Shown: positions 57,401 through 64,000 of the stretch, piece after piece | Numbering within the stretch: position 1 is the stretch's first letter | How the letters are laid out: each line of letters starts with the position of its first letter | Source of the DNA: Ophioderma brevispina | Lineage: Eukaryota > Echinodermata > Ophiuroidea > Amphilepidida > Ophiodermatidae | Assembly: GCA_023653785.1 (NCBI GenBank) | Contig: JAMKCH010019868.1 | Coordinates: 1 to 64,000, forward strand | DNA length: 64,000 bases | Direction: 5' to 3' | The notes under the pieces: generated by a model | Databases searched by the model: none | What the model was told of the DNA's origin: nothing | Seen by the model: the letters and a program-made list of their open reading frames with translations, nothing else | Program-made: the position numbers and the translations under genes

Positions 57401-58005
57401 TGGCAATCCAGTTGCCGTAATTTTACCGTAAACGCTTATTTTATGGTTGGTTTACAGGTATTTGACCGTAAAATCACGGTCAACCGTAAAATTTGCATGA
57501 AATCAACCGTATTTTTACGGTTTCACGTAAAAATACGATCGATCTTTTACAGTGTTGCCAAAAGGTTTTAAAAAACGTTTTACAAGGTCTTATAAGACGA
57601 AAAATGTAACAGACGAATGCAGCACCTAGCCAAAAGGGTTTTTTTTAAATTGTGTTTGCTGCACAAATACAGCAGCAGCAGGAGCTCCTGCTGTTGTTGT
57701 TGCTGCTCAGTGCTGCTGCTGCTGTATTTGTCGTAGTAATTATTGTTGTTATTAATTGGAGCTGACACAATGTTTTTGCATGTTTTTTTCGCAACAGTTT
57801 GCAATAACACAGCTCCAAGAAAACACAGAAGACGAAGAGAGGGACACGATACAGATCCAAAATGGTACCAGCGCCCCAAAGTCCTACCTTCATAGCTATT
57901 ATATTGCTGATGCTGCTCAATATATTCAACGCACTTATTATTGCCTTTGCTGGGCGAATTGACCCACAATTTAAAAATATCCCGGAAACAACGGACCCGT
58001 CTTAG
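51471..58005 (+). CDS. Ninjurin-like two-helix membrane protein, three exons
   Basis: Ninjurins are small plasma-membrane proteins. NINJ1 oligomerises to rupture the membrane in dying cells, and family members also act in adhesion. The model uses exons 51471-51482, 53370-53612 and 57829-58005, all joined in phase 0, giving about 143 residues (human NINJ1 has 152). The N-terminus is short and charged. An amphipathic region follows (KRQAYDLAKLELVAAGFLDS, then a LALLLG segment). TM1 reads AVLVIGALLIQLIVGIIM. TM2 in exon 3 reads IAIILLMLLNIFNALIIAFAG, matching the family's VNIFITAFG pattern. Uncertainty centres on exon 3. A stronger acceptor at 57797 gives another frame without TM2. Using that acceptor, TM2 is kept only if one A of the AAAA run near 57863 is extra. 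Expression and function are inferred only from family resemblance. Confidence 0.6.
51907..52113. mobile_element. hAT-type MITE, 207 bp, with perfect TSD
   Basis: Ends are CAGTGGCGTAGCCAG and CTGGCTACGCCACTG, a perfect 15-bp inverted repeat typical of hAT elements. The flanking 8-bp direct repeats ACAACGCA (51899-51906 and 52114-52121) are identical. Long G-runs lie near the left end and a C-run near the right end. It is non-coding and lies in intron 1 of the ninjurin-like gene. The perfect TSD and TIRs suggest a fairly recent insertion. Confidence 0.93.
52270..53150 (+). mobile_element. LINE fragment, RT N-terminal region, rearranged
   Basis: Conceptual plus-strand translation gives LKIIHELSGKDRIQG, then SDAEILAEWREYFGSLLKVP, the linker before RT in CR1/jockey/RTE-type elements. 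Further on it gives RAMKTNKAADLDCAITAEVL near 52855-52915 and VIVPLPKKGDVS near 53012, then KVYNKILLNRIRLFVEPI to 53140. These are RT blocks 1-2. Stops and frameshifts make it inactive. An inverted duplication of 52455-52570 occupies 52634-52760. It lies in intron 1 of the ninjurin-like gene, on the same strand. Confidence 0.8.
53370..53612 (+). other. Exon 2 of the ninjurin-like gene
   Basis: Acceptor TCATTTTAG ends at 53369 and donor AAG|GTATGG follows 53612. The 81 codons are uninterrupted and hold the charged linker (NTDETRKKEVKTQM), the amphipathic helices and TM1. This is the best-supported exon in the window. Confidence 0.65.
53690..53885 (-). repeat. tRNA-derived SINE in intron 2
   Basis: On the minus strand the head reads GTGCTCTATCAGTAAGG (A-box-like) and, about 30 bases on, GGTTCGAGTCC (perfect B box). 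A TAGTGGTCTATTTTT-type body follows. Another B-box-like GGTTCGAGTCC on the minus strand lies at about 53283-53293, just before exon 2, probably a second SINE scrap. Confidence 0.6.
54075..55245. mobile_element. Inverted-repeat element of about 1.2 kb
   Basis: 54075-54215 and 55095-55245 are reverse complements in outline. Shared blocks are AACTTCAAAGTAAGTA, GTAGTTTTG and GATTATGTAACACATGTC, then ATGGACACTTCCTTCC and CCAAG. The arms are about 140 bp and imperfect. The interior holds short frames (for example 54664-54894) without a recognised domain. It lies in intron 2 of the ninjurin-like gene. Confidence 0.6.
55252..55312. repeat. (TTTA)n microsatellite
   Basis: An imperfect TTTA/TTTAT tract just right of the inverted-repeat element. 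Confidence 0.85.
55325..55535. repeat. Minisatellite units (about 70 bp), left part
   Basis: Three units share TAGCCAAAA(A)CGT..TT(T/A)AAA..ACCAGGTCT..AGACGAA..TGTAATAGACGAATG. The array resumes after the transposon nest at 57555-57640 with CCAAAAGG..ACGTTTTACAAGGTCTTA..AGACGAA..TGTAACAGACGAATG. Confidence 0.65.
55536..57554. mobile_element. Outer TIR element (ACGGTAAA-rich), split by a nested element
   Basis: Ends are CACTGTAAAAGA and TCTTTTACAGTG, a perfect 12-bp inverted repeat. The interior is dominated by TTTACGGTAAA/ACCGTAAA palindromic words. Most of that interior lies right of the inserted element, at 57297-57554. No coding frame is present. It sits inside the 70-bp minisatellite. 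Confidence 0.75.
55613..57293. mobile_element. Inner TIR element with poly-G ends (about 1.7 kb)
   Basis: The left end is GACCCCGGGGG(G)n, then GTCAGTCTCATAGACAAAAA, then GGGGTATCATCCGTGTCCAAG. The right end is its inverse: TTGGACACGGATGATACCCC, CTTGTCATTGAGAAG, a C-run and CCCCGGGGTTTGAC. The arms are about 60 bp. A tandem field of (T)AC(T)TGTTTAGGG words spaced about 33 bp lies at 57040-57225. No transposase was recognised. Confidence 0.75.
57664..57730. repeat. CAG/CTG hairpin upstream of exon 3
   Basis: CAAATACAGCAGCAGCA at 57664 is perfectly complementary to TGCTGCTGCTGTATTTG ending at 57730. A second dyad, CAGGAGCTCCTG, lies inside. The Gln-, Ser- or Cys-rich frames crossing it are artefacts. 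It lies 67-98 bases before the two candidate acceptors of exon 3. Confidence 0.8.
57829..58005 (+). other. Exon 3 of the ninjurin-like gene (two possible acceptors)
   Basis: Acceptor AACACAG ending at 57828 keeps exon 2's phase and yields a basic stretch, then TM2, then a tail ending with TAG at 58003-58005. The alternative acceptor TTTTTTTCGCAACAG ending at 57797 has the better pyrimidine tract. It starts FAITQLQENTEDEERDT and stops at 57962 without a membrane helix. The two acceptors are 31 bases apart, so they give different frames. Confidence 0.5.
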
Positions 58006-58418
58006 TATTTCGTATGAATAGTGATACTTTCAAAAAGTCGGATGTTGATTCTTATACAAATTCGGTTTACTAGTATTATGTTTGTATACTCTCTGTGTAT
58101 TACTCTCTTTATTTCAGTTTTGTACAAACTGTGATGGTAAAAGTTACACTCATGCTTGGAACACAAAGAGATTGAACTCGTATAAGAAGCATTGTTATAT
58201 TTTGAACGTTATTTTAAAGAACTGTAATTCCCAAATTCAGAATATATAATTTTGCTCTATCACATCACGTGTTTGTAACAAGTATTGCCGGTTTAAGTTA
58301 TAGGAAAAGGCTTTAGCATGCTGATGTCTAGCTAATATTCTATCCCACATCAGTGTACGAGAACCGATGGTGACACAAATCAGAGTGCCCTATCTTGCAC
58401 GTAAACATTTTACAGAAT

Positions 58419-58424
58419 AATAAA
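58419..58424 (+). terminator. Candidate poly(A) signal AATAAA
   Basis: A consensus AATAAA lies about 410 bases after the ninjurin-like stop codon, on the same strand, with no other convincing gene between. The downstream GU-rich element was not assigned. Confidence 0.4.
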
Positions 58425-59304
58425 CCGTAACTTTGAAGACGAAACTTTAAGGCATAGTGCTGAAACGAATGATCCGTGCAATACACAATGGAGAAGACAA
58501 TAGACAGGTCATCTGGGGTACTCTACATCATATAGGACTCTCTACTTTTGACACCGACAGTAAAAATTCCGACAATACATGGTGTTTCGTTAATCAACAG
58601 TCAAGATACTTCAGTGGTATTTGCCCTGCGTTAAGCGTGACGTGCGTAAACCAAAATAATAATATAAAAATAATTTTGGCCCAAATCACACAAGCTCCCT
58701 TCCCGTTTACTTGTTGATGACGAGTGCTGCGTTTGTCAACACTGAAATCAAGATTTAAATTTTATATACTTATGGGGCCATCCCCCCTTTAAGATGGTTT
58801 TTGTTTCATTCAAATTTTGAAGAAAACAAATCTGTTTACATTGAAAGTCGCCTATATTTTGCTGTATCTAATTTTGGTCAAATGCTACGCTTGGGAAATT
58901 TCCCATACAGAACTGGTCATCGTCGCTGTGAGACATAACATAAACTCATAATGGAAAAAAAACAAGTTTATAACTATAGGAGTTATATAATGGAAGTTAC
59001 TTAAATGCTTTTCATGGACAAGTACTGTTTTATCGTCTTCGGTAATATAACTTTGATCATCTAATGAAGAGGAAATAACATCAGCGGTGACGCTGTATTA
59101 TTTGGTTAGCGTCAATCATTTTTGTTGTGGACGTTCGTGTGACGGGAAATTTCGAACTGTTTACGGGAATTACGCGGGGAATTGCGCATCACTCCAGAGA
59201 CAATTTTCAATTCCACCAGTTAAATATTCGGAGTTGTGACCTGTATATTCTGATAGTTTGGGTGCAGATATGAACTACGTCAGGACTGCTTGGTGATATT
59301 TCGA
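58425..59304. other. Intergenic stretch
   Basis: The 86-codon plus-strand frame at 58457-58717 has no recognised domain; part may be read-through of the ninjurin-like gene's 3' end. No promoter element could be assigned for the candidate gene starting at 59305. Confidence 0.4.
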
Positions 59305-62300
59305 ATGTGGAGTGAGTACTTCTGGTTACTAGTAGTATGGGCGATAATCATTAATGGTTCGTGCGAATTGGGAACCCTTATCAGCTGTTTGGAACTTGGG
59401 AATTATAACAGTTTTTCAAGTCAATCGGCGGCAGCTACACAGTGTGCCTTTGGTGTTACTCTCGCTGTTTTCAGTCATTTCAAAGCATAGAATGTAAGGA
59501 ATCGTGGGCAAGTTGCTACTTTTGAAGTTATACCGACGTGATTTGTGTGTATGTGGTGAGGTGTCGGCGTGGGAGCCCGTGTACGCGTGGGAGACTCTTT
59601 GAGACGAGGTGGTGAACTATGACGGATCGCCCACGGTTGCAGTGGAAGAACTTCCTATCTAATATCCTTTTATAATTAATTTACAGTTAATGGGTGTGCA
59701 GATCACCTAGTTTCTTGTTTTTATCTTGGCCTTGATAAATACAGGCCAAGTAGATGACTTGATACATTGTATTGATGCTAGGTTGGTCTTTGTTTGCATT
59801 CACTGGTTCGTGCTTACATTCATGGCTTGTTAATTGCGTCCGTTTTAATTGTGATTGTTTCAATCAATACAATAGTCAAGAAGTGTAGAAAGTCACTGGG
59901 GCACGCCTATTTGGTCAACAACTGTCAATGGGTTGTATTTACAATGCGTTAAATGTGTGTGTGTGCTGATTATATCTAAATTGAGCCCCGTTTGGGTTTG
60001 TGTTCATTTATTGACCCATTTATATTGGAATGGGTCAGTACTGGGAAATGAGGAGTCAGCGTTTCATCGGAACGCTTGTAGTAGGCTTTGTGCTTTTGGT
60101 CCCATGTAATTAGACATCCATTCGTACATTTAATCTTTCAATCATGCATTTGATGGAGTCATTTTGTTCGCTTCATACAACGGGGCAATAATGTGTGGTT
60201 AATACAGATTTAGCTATATTGGTCAAAGGCGCTTGGGTCATCAGAGGTCAATCTCATGCGCCCCGTTTGTGTCTTGGTCAAGGGTTTCCTTGTGTGTTTT
60301 GTGAAGTGATTTGTGTACGGAGTTTGGTGTGTGCGTGTGTGATCCCCTTTTGTGCTGGGTTTACAAATTTTCACATAACTGAGTCCGGCACAGGCATACA
60401 TAGTATGTTCACACGCTATATAAAAAAAAATCAACTTCAACTCATTTATTTTCCATCATTTTAAAAACACAAAGAATAATCGCAATCACAAGAAGTTGGA
60501 GGAGGTACAATTGAAAGCAAAAGCCCGAAAATGTTGTACCCCTTTTACAACAAATTACATTTAAAATTCATATCAACATAACTTACAAAATACTAAAATA
60601 CAAGCAAGCAAAACATTCAATAGAACATGTACGCTTAAATGAAGATGTATCTGTGACATTACAGTAATGGTTTCAGTAAACATCCTCGATGTGCAATTAA
60701 CAGCGACATCATATAGGCCATGATACGTTCGCGATTTAACGATCTTTTCGTGCTACAGCGCTGGGGATCACTTACTTCCTTCACTAAAATTTTACAAATA
60801 TTATGTAAACCAGGAAAAGCTGTATCCCCAAATGAAAAGAGTGCACATTATTTAGAAAAATGAATAAAATGTCAACTCAATTTACTTTAGAATGTCAGTG
60901 ACCAATATGTACACGTAAACTCAAGCGAACAATAGAGCTAATGATATTCAACAATCAACCTTAAAACACTTCAGATCTTTTCTCAACGGGGTAATGCAGG
61001 TCATTGTGTTACTGCCCACAATGTTGAAAAGCTATATCAGGTGTTATGACTTCCCCGTATTGAGCTCTAGTATCTGTTCATAACTTAAAGGGCAACATAC
61101 TCACCTCGCTCATGATTTTTAAAAATGTAGGTCGCTGAATACCATTACCTTTCTAGGTAAATTGAATAGAAATAGGGTTTTAAAGACAATAACTTGCGGA
61201 TTTAGGTTATGCACAAATTAGGTCAGTCCTTGCCATGGGCTTTTCCTTCATGAATTTCGTCCCTTTACATGTTCCTTTCGAACAAAAATTATTTAATGAT
61301 ATGGTCAAAGTTAATTGAACACACAGTAGAATCTCAAGATTTCTTTTATCGCGAGCGAGGAAAGAACTCGCGGCAATGCAACAAAGACATAACATTCGAA
61401 ATCTGTTCAACTACGTGCACAATAACAATGGACCAGATGTAAAAGAATGTGAAGTGTGTTCCGGGCCCATTATTGAGTATCTTTAGCCCCATTGTTCGCT
61501 TGAGCATGTTGTGGTTATGTCCATCCATTGGTCACTGCTATTCTAGAAATAAATTGAGTTGACATTTAATTCATTTTTCTAAATAATGTGCACTCCTTTC
61601 GTGTGAGGACAAAGCTTTTCATGGTTAAAATAATATTGTTTTAATTTTAGTGAAGGAAATAAGTAATCCCCAGGTCTGGAGCTCGAATATTTAATTAAAA
61701 AGCCAACATTGTATCATGTACCATAGCCTAATAGAATGCTTAACTCGATTGTATTGATTTTGCACTTACTGCTACATTTCCTTTTCTGTTTGACTTATGT
61801 GCAGTGTATTTTTTCACATTCCCATAACATGCAATTTTCATTAACATTCCCCTTTTTTCTATTGTTTTTTTTCTACTTTTGACTATCGGGATATTTTCCA
61901 ATGGACTGGTCCTGTTGGCTAACTTCTAACAGCAGATGTACACGTATAAAAATATGCTACGTCATCAACCGTTATACCGTTATACTGCAAAAACTATTAT
62001 AGTTAATTAGGCAGCTTATCGAATTTGGTTGCGCAAATACTATCAATATCGCCAACGTCTTTAGGCATTTGTGAGGGCTTGTTCGTATTGGCCAATTACA
62101 TTGCGCACTGATGATGTAATGACAAATTACAATATAGAGGGTGGATTTCAATATACAAAGATATATTACGGTAGCGCTATGGAACTCTTAATATGGGAAC
62201 AACCATAATATATGGTATATACGACGTTCTTGCAATACGATTTGACATCCGCTGAATGTATAAAAATGAATTTGTTTAATTAAAGCCACTATTAGCCATT

Positions 62301-63038
62301 TCTTCAAAATGTGAACAAATCGCGCCCAATTCCATTTTTTGCACTGTTGTATTGAAATTTTGGTATAGTTTCAGTAATAATTTCTTGGCCAAGTTACTAG
62401 GTACGCCCGCTTCCCCGCCAAAACGGCGCACCACTGGGTTGCACGCGGGGTTGCACGTAGACGCAGTTCACGCGACAAGCAACGCTCGCGTACGCCAGGG
62501 CCATGAAATTATTAAGTGGCTAAGCGTAACACGCCGTATTTATCAAAGGATGGTTTTTATGCTTTGTTTACTAATAAATGTCGGGGTCCGACTGTTTTAG
62601 GTCTGGAAACAGTCGTAAATGGCATCTTCAAGACCGCTTTAAAATACTCAAGTGTCTATTTTTCACAAAGAACAGTGATATAAGATGTTGATATGACCTA
62701 ACACTAGCAAGTTAGAGACAAAATGGGCATTTTGAATATGGAAAAAGTGAGTGATTGTGGCTTTAATTAAGCGACATACTTAGATCATGGTCCAAGATGT
62801 ACAACCTGCTGCCTACCTATTGCTTCATAATGCATACATAATTCCTTTTAAAAATGTCAGTTACGAGGCGGCTAGTTTTTAAATATATTTACTCTCTATT
62901 TTACAAGCATCGAATGATTTTGCCTTAGACGAAGTTATTAGTGATTCCTTTGAAGAAGAGGGCGAAACGGGTCGCGTGAGCTTCCCAGTGGCAGGGATTA
63001 ACTTTGTAACAGCTACAATGGAGACTACTGAAGGATCG
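59305..63038 (+). CDS. Candidate second gene, 5' part (two exons), runs off the right edge
   Basis: The exon at 62908-63038 has acceptor TTTTACAAG and the perfect donor TCG|GTGAGT. It is open in one frame for 43 codons (SNDFALDEVISDSFEEEGET, then RVSFPVAGINFVTATMETT). Its first two bases would complete a codon begun upstream. At 59305 ATGTGGA is followed by GTGAGT, leaving phase 1, which fits exactly and gives M-W-T-SNDF. Alternatively, translation could start at the internal ATG of METTEGS at the exon's 3' end. The N-terminus is acidic and soluble. The exon ends in phase 0 shortly after an ATG, as does exon 1 of the ninjurin-like gene, so a paralogue is possible but unproven. The rest lies beyond the window. 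Confidence 0.35.
59500..62907. other. Intron-like or intergenic stretch
   Basis: No further exon was recognised. Short frames at 59290-59490, 60195-60464 and 62352-62600 lack domains. The first of these would begin with a signal-peptide-like helix (WSEYFWLLVVWAIIING), but it reads through the candidate donor at 59312. Confidence 0.35.
62908..63038 (+). other. Coding exon of the candidate second gene
   Basis: This exon is supported by flanking AG and GTGAGT signals and by an open frame rich in Glu/Asp/Ser. The opposite strand is also open (62879-63091), but the splice signals favour the plus strand. Confidence 0.45.
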
Positions 63039-63489
63039 GTGAGTACTTCTATTTTAACAATTCCTTCTCGCGGAGATTTTATGTGGAACATTTAAGTCGT
63101 TCTATGACTGGTACTCGCACTGTCGGTCTTATATTTCTAAATCATCCTAAATTAACAAAATCCTTTCTTCAGCCACGAATAGAAACAACGTACTCCGGTG
63201 AAAAACAATACATTTTCTTTCACTAAATTTCAAATGGCATTAGATATTCCACTTCATCATACATGTATTATTTTTACTCATATGAAATGACGAATCTAGC
63301 GTTATTGGTCTGAAGTCTGATAAAAGTGTACAATACACAATAAGGAGAATTTAATCATGTTACGGAAGTGGAAGCGATAGAGATCCATCACTTCGACTAT
63401 TTCAGAAAAAAAAACTTGCATTTTGAAAAGAGAATGGGCACAATGTCCAAACCTGATATGATTAGATGGTTATTGTTGTTTTTGCTTAC

Positions 63490-64000
63490 TTAACTGTAAA
63501 ATAATTTAATAAACTGTTCAATTATCGTTCGTTCGTTCGTGTAAGTCCAACAGCACGTTGGAAGATCCGTCGTTATCCAGCTGATAGTTTCATCGTACAG
63601 GTTGTTCAGGCCTGGGATTACTCTTGGGGACATGTAGACCTCACAGTCATCAATGATGTGGCTAATGCTTTGTGACTCTCCATAATCGCGGTTTGGTGAA
63701 AGGTTCACACCGATCTTGCCAATGAAGTGCTTTGTATGGCCTATGCCAGTTCTGATTATGTTGAGGTTGACCCATGCTTTCCTATTAAGGTCACAGCATT
63801 TGGGCTTACAAGATTGGCTGTCCACAAACTGTGAGTACGGTGTCACGGATTGGGTAGTAAAGTGATTCCGTGGAATTCTCTGATCCTCAAAGGGTGTTGG
63901 TGGTGGGATTAGGCTATTAGATTTATCACACTTCTTGGCGAGCTTGATCGTCTGAAAGTTTATCCTAAGGTATGCCAGACAGAATTGGAAGATATTCTAT
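63490..64000 (-). mobile_element. LINE 3' coding end, same family as 32.8-34.7 kb
   Basis: The 118-codon minus-strand frame (63490-63846) reads FVDSQSCKPKCCDLNRKAWV, then LNIIRTGIGHTKHF, then a Cys-poor version of the SPxxDCGxxQTxxHIxxxC tail (NRDYGESQSISHIIDDC). This is the usual C-terminus of jockey-like LINE ORF2. At the window's right edge ATCCTAAGGTATGCCAGACAGAATTGGAAGATATTCT matches the left edge of the copy at 32815-32865 in the same orientation. The window therefore holds only the 3' part of a copy continuing beyond it. Confidence 0.75.

Noticed and set aside
57580..57969. Minus-strand 129-codon frame with a Gln-rich tract, reminiscent of a transcription-factor activation domain
   Set aside because: The Gln run is the CAG/CTG hairpin, and the rest is antisense to the ninjurin-like exon 3.
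59290..59490. 66-codon frame starting with a signal-peptide-like helix
   Set aside because: A strong donor (GTGAGT at 59312) falls inside it, the tail lacks domain character and no partner exon supports the long reading.

Overview
This is eukaryotic, almost certainly animal, nuclear DNA. It is AT-rich, gene-poor and packed with decayed mobile elements. Protein remnants are metazoan in type: a class A (rhodopsin-like) GPCR, a ninjurin-like membrane protein split by GT-AG introns, and APE-type LINE reverse transcriptases. tRNA-derived SINEs and hAT-type miniature elements are also present. A marine invertebrate, perhaps a deuterostome, fits the repeat style, but the species is a guess. No bacterial operon, CRISPR array, rRNA or convincing functional tRNA gene was seen.

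Layout. 1-9 kb: no gene; two diverged copies of a repeat rich in TGACC/TTTGACC words, with a ~110-bp tandem array. 9.2-18.1 kb: a ~4.3-4.5 kb direct tandem duplication carrying a SINE, a ~520-bp TIR element and a ~3.3-kb element with long inverted ends. 18-26 kb: dispersed repeats and two copies of a 172-bp MITE. 27.05-28.61 kb: a broken class A GPCR. 31-36 kb: a hAT-like MITE and a minus-strand LINE. 37.1-41.9 kb: a possible small multi-exon minus-strand gene starting in a CpG-rich region. 42.2-44.05 kb: a mirror-symmetric array built on the palindrome CAACGCGTTG. 44.2-48.4 kb: SINE, LINE tail, poly-G TIR element and a 381-bp tandem duplication.

The best gene is on the plus strand: a three-exon ninjurin-like gene (51.47-58.0 kb). 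Its introns hold a hAT MITE, a LINE fragment, a SINE and a three-layer nest of repeats. Its last exon can be read in two frames, and only one gives the second membrane helix expected of ninjurin. A second candidate gene starts at 59.3 kb, has a coding exon at 62.9-63.04 kb and runs off the right edge; it could be a paralogue. The window ends in a LINE 3' end of the same family as the copy near 33 kb.

Many repeat pairs differ by single-base indels, often in homopolymers. Some of the breaks noted here may therefore be sequencing or assembly errors rather than biology.
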